A DNA stretch of 64,000 nt from Anaerolineae bacterium CG2_30_57_67 (lineage in GTDB: Bacteria; Chloroflexota; Anaerolineae; Anaerolineales; Villigracilaceae): positions 62,001-126,000 of the forward strand of contig MNXJ01000057.1 in the NCBI GenBank assembly GCA_001872455.1, read 5' to 3'. The position numbers were made by a program, and so were the translations under genes. A model generated the notes under the pieces. That model did not search any database. It was not told the DNA's origin and saw only the letters and a list, made by a program, of their open reading frames with translations. Position 1 is the stretch's first letter; each line of letters opens with the position of its first letter. Below, in pieces: positions 49,248 through 58,190 of the stretch.

Positions 49248-50057
49248 CTATTTGCCGAAACCGTATTCTTTTAGAATACGCTCCAACGTTCCATCTTCAC
49301 GCATCGTTTTCAAGGCTGCATTGAACGCTTGCAACTTCTGCTCACTGCCTGCAACTTGCCGCGAAAAAATCACATAGAGTGACTGCTCCAGTAGTGGCGG
49401 TTCCATGAATTCCAGCGTACCAACCGCTTCAGGTATGCTTGTTTTTATGAGGTACTGTGCCACAAATTTGTCAATCACCACCAGGTCAATCCGTCCCAGC
49501 AACAGTTTTCGGAGATTTTGCTCATCGCTGTTGGTTGCTTCTTTCTGCAAATAATCTGCCGCATCGAATTCGGGGGTGTTAATGTATCCTAATACTACCC
49601 CAATCCGATAGGGTTTTAAATCATCCAACTTTGTATAGGTAATGTTATCTGCTTTGCGTTTGTAAAATCCCAGCGGCCCGGAGGCAAGCGGATCAGACAA
49701 GAAGAAGGTTTTGACTCGTTCTTCTGAGTAATACTCCGGATAGGCTGCGTCATAGTTTCCTGCTTCTGTTTCCTGCAAAACACGCGTCCACGGCATAAAG
49801 TCTACTTTGACTTCGTACCCGGCCCGTTTGAATGCTTCACTAACAATGGCGGTGGTGAAGCCGTACTGGGGCAAAACCTCTCCCACGTAGGGAGGCCAAT
49901 CCAGCGTTGCCAGTCTGATGATATGTTCATCAGAAGAAATTGTTGGGGAAATTGGTGTCAGCGGTGGTGTTGGCGGTGGTGTTGGGGCGGATTGACACGC
50001 GGCAAATACAAGACTCAAAACCAGCAATTTCAAGATCTGAATGTTAAAAACTTTCAT
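49248..50057 (-). CDS. Amino-acid-type ABC transporter substrate-binding lipoprotein (PBP2 superfamily)
   Basis: Lipobox LSLVFAACQS; LATLDWPPYVGEVLPQYGFTTAIVSEAFKRAGYEVKVDFMPWTRVLQE. Confidence 0.85.
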   Translation of the reverse strand: MKVFNIQILKLLVLSLVFAACQSAPTPPPTPPLTPISPTISSDEHIIRLATLDWPPYVGEVLPQYGFTTAIVSEAFKRAGYEVKVDFMPWTRVLQETEAGNYDAAYPEYYSEERVKTFFLSDPLASGPLGFYKRKADNITYTKLDDLKPYRIGVVLGYINTPEFDAADYLQKEATNSDEQNLRKLLLGRIDLVVIDKFVAQYLIKTSIPEAVGTLEFMEPPLLEQSLYVIFSRQVAGSEQKLQAFNAALKTMREDGTLERILKEYGFGK

Positions 50058-50178
50058 GGTTTTTCTCCTTGTGTGTTTTGCGTTTTGGCGTTAAATTCGA
50101 TATTTTTGCAACAAATCTATTGTGACTCCACTGCAAGAAGCCGGTTTTTAGCAGGCTATAAACTTGGCCCGAAGCCAG

Positions 50179-50436
50179 CTAGCGTGCCAGCAACGCCCGC
50201 GCTGATGCATAAAAAGAATCCGCTACCGCTTCTGACGGGTGATTTGGCTCACTTTTTGTGACTTGTGCCGTCTTTGTTTTGGTTGCCAAGTAATATTGGA
50301 TGCGCAGCGTGTTGGTTGTGGCGGCGGAGGCAATTGCCATCTTGACCCGGCAGGTGTAATAATCGGCGTCATCCTGGATGTAGGCCGCATCAAGAGACCC
50401 ATTACCATAATAAATCATACCATGAGTATTAAATAA
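50179..50436 (-). pseudogene. 3' remnant of an unidentified gene abutting a MITE-like element
   Basis: Frame ...QLFNTHGMIYYGNGSLDAAYIQDDADYYTCRVKMAIASAATTNTLRIQYYLATK...ALLAR is open up to the TIR, where a TAA closes it. Confidence 0.4.
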
Positions 50437-50611
50437 CTGATGTTACGCGGTACACCGTAGCACGACATTTGTGTCGTGCTGAAATTTAGATGGCGCCAAT
50501 TTTCAGACACCTGAAGATTATCAAACGGCTCTAAAAATGCGCTTCTCCGCTTTCTGTGGCGCAACCGCGACATAAATGTCGCGCCACAAGGTTCCTGCTG
50601 CGTAACATCAG
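50437..50611. mobile_element. MITE-like element C, 175 bp, 12-bp perfect TIRs
   Basis: ctgatgttacgc (50437-50448) / gcgtaacatcag (50600-50611); subterminal hairpins gcacgacatttgtgtcgtgc and cgcgacataaatgtcgcg. Confidence 0.82.
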
Positions 50612-50693
50612 CTAGTTTTATGCGTAAAAAGTGCGCAGACGGCAATATACGGTTTTTGGCTCTACCGTTTTTTGTGTCTGGCAAATGGCGTCG

Positions 50694-52049
50694 TCAAGCG
50701 CGGACGGCTTGTAACGCTAGATAACTTTCCAGCGCCTGCGCCGCTCTTTCGGCGTAACGGGCGGCGCGCTCACGTTTGCCCTGTTTCTGCTGGCTTTCAA
50801 GCGCCGGCAAAATGCCAAAATTGGCCTTCATCGGCTGGAAAGCCTTCATTTCGGCGTGGGTGATGTAGTGACACAGCGCCCCCAGCATCGTTTCGCGCGG
50901 CAGCTCCAGCAGGGGGGTGCCGGTCAGCAGGCGCGCGGCGTTTTGCCCGGCCAGCAGACCGGTGGCGATGTTGCCCAGGTAGCCTTCCACACCGGTAATC
51001 TGACCGGCGAAAAACAAATCGGCGCGGGCGCGGGTTTGCAGGCTGGGGTGCAGAATTTTGGGCGAGGCGATGAAGGTGTTGCGGTGCATTTGTCCGTAGC
51101 GCGCAAATTCCGCGTTTTGCAGGCCGGGAATCAGACGCAGGACGCGGCGCTGTTCGGGGAAGGTGAGATTGGTTTGGAAGCCAACCATGTTGTACAAATT
51201 TCCGGCCAGGTTATCCTGCCGCAGTTGGACGACGGCATACGGGCGGCGCGGCACGCGCGGGTCGTTCAGGCCAACCGGGCGCATCGGCCCGTAGGCCAGG
51301 GCTTTTTCGCCGCGGCGGGCGATGATTTCCACCGGCAGGCAGCCTTCAAAAAAAGTATCGTCTCCGGCGCGCACACCCTCTTCCAGCGGGCGCTCAAAAT
51401 CGCGCAGTTCAATCCGCTCGGCTGTCTTCAGCGCTTCGACAAAAATCTGATAATCGCTTTTGTTGTGAAATGGGCAGTTGATGTAATCGCCGCCGCTTTC
51501 GCCCTCGTCCCAGCGCGAGGCGCGGTAGGCGATGGACATATCCACCGAGGCGGCTTCCACAATCGGGGCGATGGCGTCGTAGAAGTAGAGATGCTGCTCG
51601 CCGCCGAAGCGTCCGATGGCGTGCGACAGGCTGTCGGATGTAAGCGGCCCGCTGGCAATGATGGCGGCCCCGGCGGGAATTTCCTGCACTTCGGCGCGCA
51701 TCAGCTCGATGGCTGGTTCCGCCAAAATGCGGCGGGTGACGCTGGCGGCGAATTTTTCCCGGTCTACGGCCAGCGCCGCCCCGGCGGGCAGGGCGGTTTC
51801 CTCGGCGATTTCCAACAGGGCAGAGCCCAATCGGCGCAATTCGGCTTTCAGCACGCCGGAGGCGCGGTCGGGTAAATTGGAGCCGAGCGAGTTGGAACAA
51901 ACCAGTTCGGCCAAATCGCCGCTGGTGTGCGCGCCGGTCGGTGTCACCGGGCGCATTTCGTATAATTTTACGTTGATGCCGTGTTTTGCGGCTTGCAGAG
52001 CGGCTTCGCTTCCAGCCAACCCGCCGCCAATGATGGTGAGCGTTTGCAT
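50694..52049 (-). CDS. trmFO: Methylenetetrahydrofolate--tRNA-(uracil-5-)-methyltransferase
   Basis: [54 protein letters not shown]. Confidence 0.95.
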   Translation of the reverse strand: MQTLTIIGGGLAGSEAALQAAKHGINVKLYEMRPVTPTGAHTSGDLAELVCSNSLGSNLPDRASGVLKAELRRLGSALLEIAEETALPAGAALAVDREKFAASVTRRILAEPAIELMRAEVQEIPAGAAIIASGPLTSDSLSHAIGRFGGEQHLYFYDAIAPIVEAASVDMSIAYRASRWDEGESGGDYINCPFHNKSDYQIFVEALKTAERIELRDFERPLEEGVRAGDDTFFEGCLPVEIIARRGEKALAYGPMRPVGLNDPRVPRRPYAVVQLRQDNLAGNLYNMVGFQTNLTFPEQRRVLRLIPGLQNAEFARYGQMHRNTFIASPKILHPSLQTRARADLFFAGQITGVEGYLGNIATGLLAGQNAARLLTGTPLLELPRETMLGALCHYITHAEMKAFQPMKANFGILPALESQQKQGKRERAARYAERAAQALESYLALQAVRA

Positions 52050-52071
52050 GTTTTTATTATATAATCAAACC

Positions 52072-53238
52072 ATGATTTCTTCTGCAAACCTGGTGGAAAG
52101 CCTGCTGAAGGAAGCCTGCCTGCTGACCGGCTGCTGCTGGTCAGTTTCTTTAACTTGCCGGGGTGAAACCTGTCAGTTGGGCGAAAATTATCGCTTGACG
52201 AAGGCGCGTGAAAGTCAATTGCGTCAGTTTCTAAAAGAAAAAAACAACCTGGCCTGGCTGTTTGGCGTTTTCAGCGCCGGGCGGATGCGCGCGCGCGCCT
52301 TGCCCGCCGCCGAATCCAACTTGCGTTTGTATGCTTTTCCCTGCGCGGATGCGCAAACCGTTTTACTGGCCGCCTCTTCCGCCGAGTTGCCGACCACGCA
52401 GCAGCGCATCTGGCGATTGGTCAGTTTGGCGCGCCTGGGTGGAGAGCAAACTGCCCGCTTGCAGCAGGCAGTTTTGGCGCTGGAAGAAACACAGCAAGAA
52501 TTGCAGGCGCGGATTGCCGCCCAACGCGAAGCCGAGTCGCGCCTGGTGCAGGCCGCCAAACTGGCCGCCGTGGGCGAAATGGCCGCCGGGGTGGCGCACG
52601 AACTCAATAATCCATTGACCAGTGTGGTCGGTTTTACCGAACTCAGCCTCGACGCCCTGCCGCCCGATTCGCCAGTGCGCGGCGACCTCGACCTGGTGTT
52701 GCGTGAGGCGCAGCGCGCTCGCAGCGTGGTGCGCCGCCTGCTTGACTTTGCCCGTCAGGGCGAAACCCTGCGTGTCCGCGCTGACCTGAACGAAATTGTA
52801 GAAGATGTTGTCATGCTCACCAAACATTTTCTGCAAACCAGCGGTGTGCGACTGGATGTGCGTTTGGGTCAGGAACTTCCCTGGGGGCAGTTTGACCGTA
52901 ATCAAATTAAACAAGTCCTCATCAACCTGGTCAATAACGCCATGTACGCCATGCCTGAAGGCGGCAGTCTCATCCTGGAAACATCTAGGTGCGAGCGCTA
53001 TGCCCGCTCCTGGCTGCAATTGCAGGTGCGTGATACTGGCGTCGGCATTCCTGTCGAGCACCTGGAACGCATTTTTGAACCCTTCTTTACCACACGCGGC
53101 GAAAAAGGCGGCACTGGCCTGGGGCTTTCTGTCACCTACGGCATCGTGACTGATCACGGCGGCATGATTGAAGTGGAAAGCCAACCCGGTAAAGGCTCCA
53201 CCTTTACCGTCTGGCTGCCACTGGAGGCGCAGGCGTGA
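52072..53238 (+). CDS. Sensor histidine kinase
   Basis: AAVGEMAAGVAHELNNPLTSVVGFTEL H-box; N, G1, G2 boxes. Start at 52072 rather than track start 51616, which overlaps trmFO. Confidence 0.9.
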   Translation: MISSANLVESLLKEACLLTGCCWSVSLTCRGETCQLGENYRLTKARESQLRQFLKEKNNLAWLFGVFSAGRMRARALPAAESNLRLYAFPCADAQTVLLAASSAELPTTQQRIWRLVSLARLGGEQTARLQQAVLALEETQQELQARIAAQREAESRLVQAAKLAAVGEMAAGVAHELNNPLTSVVGFTELSLDALPPDSPVRGDLDLVLREAQRARSVVRRLLDFARQGETLRVRADLNEIVEDVVMLTKHFLQTSGVRLDVRLGQELPWGQFDRNQIKQVLINLVNNAMYAMPEGGSLILETSRCERYARSWLQLQVRDTGVGIPVEHLERIFEPFFTTRGEKGGTGLGLSVTYGIVTDHGGMIEVESQPGKGSTFTVWLPLEAQA

Positions 53239-54800
53239 CCAAACAGCGTATTTTGGTTGTGGATGATGAACCCGGCATTGCTCTGCTGTGTGAACGCCTG
53301 CTCACCCTCGCCGGGTTTGAGGCCGTCACTTATACCGACCCGCGTAAAGCGCTGGAACACCTGCAAACTGAGCGCGCCGACCTGTTGCTGGTGGATATTC
53401 GTATGCCCGAAATCAGCGGCTTCGATGTCATCCAATTGGCGCGCCAATACCAGCCCGAAATCGCCCTGCTTGCCATGACCGGTTACGGCACGGTCGAAAC
53501 TGCAATTCAGGCCCTGCGGCGCGGGGTGGATGGGCTGATTCTTAAACCTTTCGAGAAAGGTGAACTCATTCCGACAGTACAACAGGCGCTTGCGGATAGC
53601 CAGCAAAAGCAGGATGTTGCCCGTATGCGCGCTTTGCGCCCGCTCTTTAGCGTTACTGAGACTCTGTTCGCTGAAACCCGCCCAGAAGCCCTGCTTGACC
53701 TGTTACTTGGCACCGTTTCGCGGCAGTTGGCCTGCCCAAACGTTGCTTTTTATCAATACTTCTCGCGTGAAAACGAACTTCGTTTGTTGGGCGCTTGTGG
53801 GAAAAAGCCGTCCAGCAGCTTTGTTGCCCGCACTCATGATTTGGAGCAAGTCGTGTGGGGCGTTATTGGCCTGACGAAAGACGCCGCGCTGGAGCAGGAA
53901 ATGACGGAAGCGGGATTTTGCTCCATTTTGGTGGTGCCAACCTCCCTGGCCGATTCGCGCTCAATGTTGTTCGCCGCCCGCGATAGTGGTGAGACCCCTT
54001 TCCGTGAATCCGACATGGAAATGTTCATGATTCTGGCGCGGCAGGCGGCGATTGCCATGGAAAACGCCCGGCTCTACGATGAACTCCGCGCCTATGTGCG
54101 CCGTGTTGAGGAATCACAACAGGCGCTGGTGCAGGCCGAAAAACTAGCCACTGCCGGGCGGCTGACGGCTTCCATTGCTCATGAAATCAACAACCCGTTG
54201 CAGTCGGTGCGCAACTGTTTGCATTTGGCAACCCGCGAAGATGCGCCCGCAGAGATGCGTCAAAAATATATGGATTTGACCCGTCAGGAGCTGGACCGCC
54301 TGATGAACACCGTTCAGCGTATGTTGGATTTTTATCGCCCCAGTGTAGAGTTTCGCCCTGTTCAAATTCTAGATTTGCTCGAACACGTTCTCAATCTGGT
54401 TGGCTCACAATTGCGTGAGCGCAATATCCACGTTACCACAGCGTGGCCTGCAAAATTGCCTGGTGTGATGGCAATCAGCAATCAGTTGGAACAAGTTTTT
54501 ATCAACTTGATTCTTAATGCCTTCGATGCCATGCCGCAAGGCGGTGAAATTTTCGTCAGTATTGACAAAAAACGCAAATGGATCGAAATCACTTTTCAGG
54601 ATAATGGCCCTGGTGTTCCGCAGGAAATGCGGGAGAGCATTTTTGAACCTTTTATCAGTACCAAGGGCGGTACCGGGCTGGGGCTTTCCGTCAGCTACGA
54701 CATTATTATCGCGCACGGCGGGCAGTTGGATTATCTCGCCAATCATCAGCCGGGAGCCTGTTTCCGCGTGCGGTTGCCAATCAAAGAAAATCGGGAGTAA
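53235..54800 (+). CDS. REC-GAF-histidine kinase
   Basis: RILVVDDEPGIA...LLVDIRMPEISGFDVI...; GAF; ASIAHEINNPLQSVRNCLHLA. Confidence 0.92.
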   Translation: MTKQRILVVDDEPGIALLCERLLTLAGFEAVTYTDPRKALEHLQTERADLLLVDIRMPEISGFDVIQLARQYQPEIALLAMTGYGTVETAIQALRRGVDGLILKPFEKGELIPTVQQALADSQQKQDVARMRALRPLFSVTETLFAETRPEALLDLLLGTVSRQLACPNVAFYQYFSRENELRLLGACGKKPSSSFVARTHDLEQVVWGVIGLTKDAALEQEMTEAGFCSILVVPTSLADSRSMLFAARDSGETPFRESDMEMFMILARQAAIAMENARLYDELRAYVRRVEESQQALVQAEKLATAGRLTASIAHEINNPLQSVRNCLHLATREDAPAEMRQKYMDLTRQELDRLMNTVQRMLDFYRPSVEFRPVQILDLLEHVLNLVGSQLRERNIHVTTAWPAKLPGVMAISNQLEQVFINLILNAFDAMPQGGEIFVSIDKKRKWIEITFQDNGPGVPQEMRESIFEPFISTKGGTGLGLSVSYDIIIAHGGQLDYLANHQPGACFRVRLPIKENRE

Positions 54801-54805
54801 AAAAT

Positions 54806-55543
54806 ATGAAAGCCAATATCCTTGTTGTAGACGATGAACCGATTGCGCGTCAGTCGCTGAGCGATATTTTGCGGCTGGAGGGCTATACCGTCGTGTCCGT
54901 TGCAAACGGCGAATTGGCGGTGGAACATTTGCGCAACCACTCGGTTGACGTGGTTTTACTGGATTTGAAGATGCCCGGCATGAATGGGCTGGATGTTGTG
55001 CAGGTAGCCAACCAAATTGTTCCCGATACGGAAATTATTCTACTGACGGCCTATGGTTCGATGGAAACGGCCGTGGAAGCCTTGCGCCAGCGTGTTCATG
55101 ATTATCTGCTCAAACCTGCTTCCCCCAATCAGATTCTGGAAAGTGTGCAACGCGCTTTAACGCGCCGTGAAGTGCGTTTACAGGAAAGAGCATCTGCAGC
55201 GTCTAACGAAGAAATCACCATTCTCCGTACCCGCGATGGCGTAGAAGTGGATTTGTCGCGGCGTACTGTCAGCGGCGCGGGACATATCGAAAACCTGACT
55301 CCGGCAGAAGGCCATTTGTTGAAGGTTTTTGTGGAAAACCCTGGCAAGGTTTTCTCGCACCGCGACCTGGTCTTGTTGGTGCAAGGTTACGATGTTTCAC
55401 AGCGTGAGGCCCAGGAAATTTTACGTCCACTGGTCAGCCGTTTGCGCCACAAGTTGGAAGCGTTTGAAGGTTTGTTCGAGCGAATTGTCAGCGTGCGCGG
55501 CACGGGGTATATTTTTGAGATGGAGAACGCTGCGAAGAAATAA
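54806..55543 (+). CDS. Response regulator with OmpR-like wHTH
   Basis: ILVVDDEPIARQSL...VVLLDLKMPGMNGLDVV; wHTH LTPAEGHLLKVFVENPGKVFSHRDLV...VSVRGTGYIFE. Confidence 0.92.
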   Translation: MKANILVVDDEPIARQSLSDILRLEGYTVVSVANGELAVEHLRNHSVDVVLLDLKMPGMNGLDVVQVANQIVPDTEIILLTAYGSMETAVEALRQRVHDYLLKPASPNQILESVQRALTRREVRLQERASAASNEEITILRTRDGVEVDLSRRTVSGAGHIENLTPAEGHLLKVFVENPGKVFSHRDLVLLVQGYDVSQREAQEILRPLVSRLRHKLEAFEGLFERIVSVRGTGYIFEMENAAKK

Positions 55544-55545
55544 CG

Positions 55546-56493
55546 CTATTCTTGAAAATTCCAGGGGTCAATGTGAGGCGGATGCAGCCAGGCCAGCCAG
55601 CCGCCTTTCGGTCGTGATGACCCGGGTGATTCAAAGGACGCCAGCAGTAGCGTCACGCCTAAAATTCCCACTCCAGCCCACTGCAATGGACTGAGCCGTT
55701 CGCCAAGTAACAGATGACTAATGCCAATTGTCACGAAAATTTCTGTCAGACCAAGCAAGGCGGTTTGCGTGCCGCCGATATTTTTGATGCCCAGAAAGAG
55801 CGTGAAACGCGAGGCAAACGTAATCAGCGTCAGCAACAAGACCGGCGTAAAACTGATCGTTGCGGCGGGCAAGCTGCGGTCAAACAGCAGGTAGGCGGGT
55901 AGCGTGACGATTGTCATCGCCAGCAGTGTGTAAAATGTCACCGTCGGCGCAGGAATTTCGTATAGCACTCTCTGGTTAATGGGGATATGCAAAGCGTAGA
56001 GCGCCGCTGAGCCAATCATCATTAAAATGGCCGGCCAGTTGGTATTCATGCCATTGGCGATGGTTAATAAAAAAACAGCCAACAAGGCCAGCCCGGCTCG
56101 AATCATCGTCAGGCGGCTGATGGGTTGTTGGTCTAGCACCGAAAACACAGCGACAAAAATGGGGTAGAGCGAATAAAGCAATTGTCCTACGCTTGCGGGC
56201 AGGGTACTGAGCGAAACGTAGTACAGCAACGAGCCAAAGCCATTAATTGTCCCCGCTAACAGACAGCCCACCAATCCAACTGGAAAAATATACAAAAATT
56301 GTCGTCGAAAAAGCACCATTACTGCCAGCATCAGCAAGGTTGCCAGGCCGGTGCGTAAGGCAACCGTCAACAACGGGCTGAATCCAGAAAGGATTGCCCA
56401 GCGCCCAAAAACGGGCGCCAGCCCTAAAAATAGTGCAGAGGACAGAGCCGCCAAAATGCCGATGTTCTGTCGTTGCTTGGCGCTATGTTGCAT
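55546..56493 (-). CDS. DMT/EamA family transporter
   Basis: About 10 TM helices in two EamA repeats. Confidence 0.88.
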   Translation of the reverse strand: MQHSAKQRQNIGILAALSSALFLGLAPVFGRWAILSGFSPLLTVALRTGLATLLMLAVMVLFRRQFLYIFPVGLVGCLLAGTINGFGSLLYYVSLSTLPASVGQLLYSLYPIFVAVFSVLDQQPISRLTMIRAGLALLAVFLLTIANGMNTNWPAILMMIGSAALYALHIPINQRVLYEIPAPTVTFYTLLAMTIVTLPAYLLFDRSLPAATISFTPVLLLTLITFASRFTLFLGIKNIGGTQTALLGLTEIFVTIGISHLLLGERLSPLQWAGVGILGVTLLLASFESPGSSRPKGGWLAWLHPPHIDPWNFQE

Positions 56494-56500
56494 TGGTGCT

Positions 56501-58180
56501 TCAGCGTATCAGCGATTTGACTTCTTCCAAGAACTCATCGCTCATAAAATCGCCCTTTTGCATAAGCGCGTGAATTTGCCCTTGCAGACGGCCCTTTTCG
56601 CCTGGCGTTAATTCTTTTGCAGTTGAAACGATGACCGGGATTTGCGCTGTTTCCGGGTCGGCTTTGAGCGCATCCAGCACGGCGAAACCGTCCATTTCGG
56701 GCATCATCAGGTCGAGAATCAATAAGTCGGGGTGCTCACGCTGAATCAGTTCCAAGCCTTCACGGCCATTCGAGGCTTCAAAGAGGGTGTACTCGCCCTG
56801 TGATTGTAAAATGCGCCGGATCAGCCGCCGCGCGTCGGCAGTGTCGTCTACGATGGCAATGCGCGGGAAACGGTCGGGCGCAATGCGGCTGAGCGCGGCC
56901 AGTAAGCCTTCTTCTTGTGGAGATTCTTCCTGCGAGGGTAAAACCACGTTGCGCGCCCAGCTCGACCCCAACACCAGCGGTTCGGCGGGCATGGTATGCC
57001 CAGTGCAGTTGACTACGACTACGTCGTCCGGTTTGATAATTCCGGCGTGCGCCAGTTTAAACAGACCGGCAAAGGCGGCGGCAGAAGCGGGTTCTGCTGA
57101 GATTCCTTCCATCTTTGCCAGAACGTGCATGGCGCGGAAGGCTTCTTCGTCGGTGACGCTTTCAAACAGGCCATTAGCTTCCAGCATTTTTTTGCGCAAA
57201 ATTTTATAGGCGCGGCCAGGTGTGCCGGTTGCCAGGGTTTCGATGTGGGTTTTGGGGTTGACGACGGGGGAAGCATCGTCCAGATTTTGTTTCCAGGCGT
57301 GAACCATGGGGGCGCAACCATCAGCCTGGATGCAGGCGATGGCAGGGATTGTGCCGCTTGCACCGATGAAGCCCATCTGACGCATTTCGAGAAAGCCTTT
57401 GGTGACGCCAATGGGACCCAGCCCACCGCTGATGGCTTGGACGTACCAATCGGGAGTGCGCCAGCCGGGGCCTTGTGCCGGGGCGAGCCGGTCGCGGCCA
57501 AACTCCAGCGTTAGTTGTTCGGCGATTTCGTAGGCGATGGTTTTCATCCCCTCCACCGAGGTGATGGTGCGCGCGCCCATGTCGAGATACAGCCCGCGCT
57601 GGCTGGCAAAATCGGCGGCAATTTTTTTAACCTGGTCGTACGAGCCGGTCACTTTGACAACTTGACTGCCGTACAGGGCGATTTCGCGCATTTTGACGGC
57701 GGGTACCAGGCTGGTGACAAACGCCCACAGTTTGATGCCGGCGCGGGCAGCGTAGGCCGAATAGGCGATGGCAACGTTGCCGGTGGAAGCCGCCACCATT
57801 TCTGTAATTCCGGCTTCTTTCAGCGCCGCAATCGTCACCGCCGCCTGGCGGTCTTTGAACGAGGCCGAAGGTCCCTGGCGTTCATCTTTGATGAAAATGT
57901 TGTTGCACCCCAGCATCGTGCCGATGTTGGTGGCGCGGATGAGCGGCGTGCCGCCCTCGCCCATCCGCAAGGCGGGTTGCACTCGCGCGATGGGGAGCAG
58001 TTCTTGATAGCGCCACAAGTCGAACGAGCGTCCGGCGAGAACGCCCGGCAGGGCTTTAGCAATTTCGGTGTAGTCATAAATGGCCTCGCGCCACTGACTG
58101 TTACACTGCGGGCAGTTGATTTCGTTGGGGTGGTAGGCCGTCAGATGGCCGCAGTCCATGCACCGGACGCTGAAAGACAT
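56501..58180 (-). CDS. Threonine synthase-like PLP enzyme fused to a C-terminal receiver domain
   Basis: CMDCGHLTAYHPNEINCPQC zinc ribbon, GGTPLIRA, GPSASFKDRQA PLP lysine, AASTGNVAIAYSAYAARAG; then RIAIVDDTADARRL...LLILDLMMPEMDGFAVL...IVSTAKE...MQKGD. Confidence 0.92.
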   Translation of the reverse strand: MSFSVRCMDCGHLTAYHPNEINCPQCNSQWREAIYDYTEIAKALPGVLAGRSFDLWRYQELLPIARVQPALRMGEGGTPLIRATNIGTMLGCNNIFIKDERQGPSASFKDRQAAVTIAALKEAGITEMVAASTGNVAIAYSAYAARAGIKLWAFVTSLVPAVKMREIALYGSQVVKVTGSYDQVKKIAADFASQRGLYLDMGARTITSVEGMKTIAYEIAEQLTLEFGRDRLAPAQGPGWRTPDWYVQAISGGLGPIGVTKGFLEMRQMGFIGASGTIPAIACIQADGCAPMVHAWKQNLDDASPVVNPKTHIETLATGTPGRAYKILRKKMLEANGLFESVTDEEAFRAMHVLAKMEGISAEPASAAAFAGLFKLAHAGIIKPDDVVVVNCTGHTMPAEPLVLGSSWARNVVLPSQEESPQEEGLLAALSRIAPDRFPRIAIVDDTADARRLIRRILQSQGEYTLFEASNGREGLELIQREHPDLLILDLMMPEMDGFAVLDALKADPETAQIPVIVSTAKELTPGEKGRLQGQIHALMQKGDFMSDEFLEEVKSLIR

Positions 58181-58190
58181 AAGAATTCTC

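Noticed and set aside
50856-51875. Plus-strand 339-aa ORF
   Set aside because: Antisense to trmFO.
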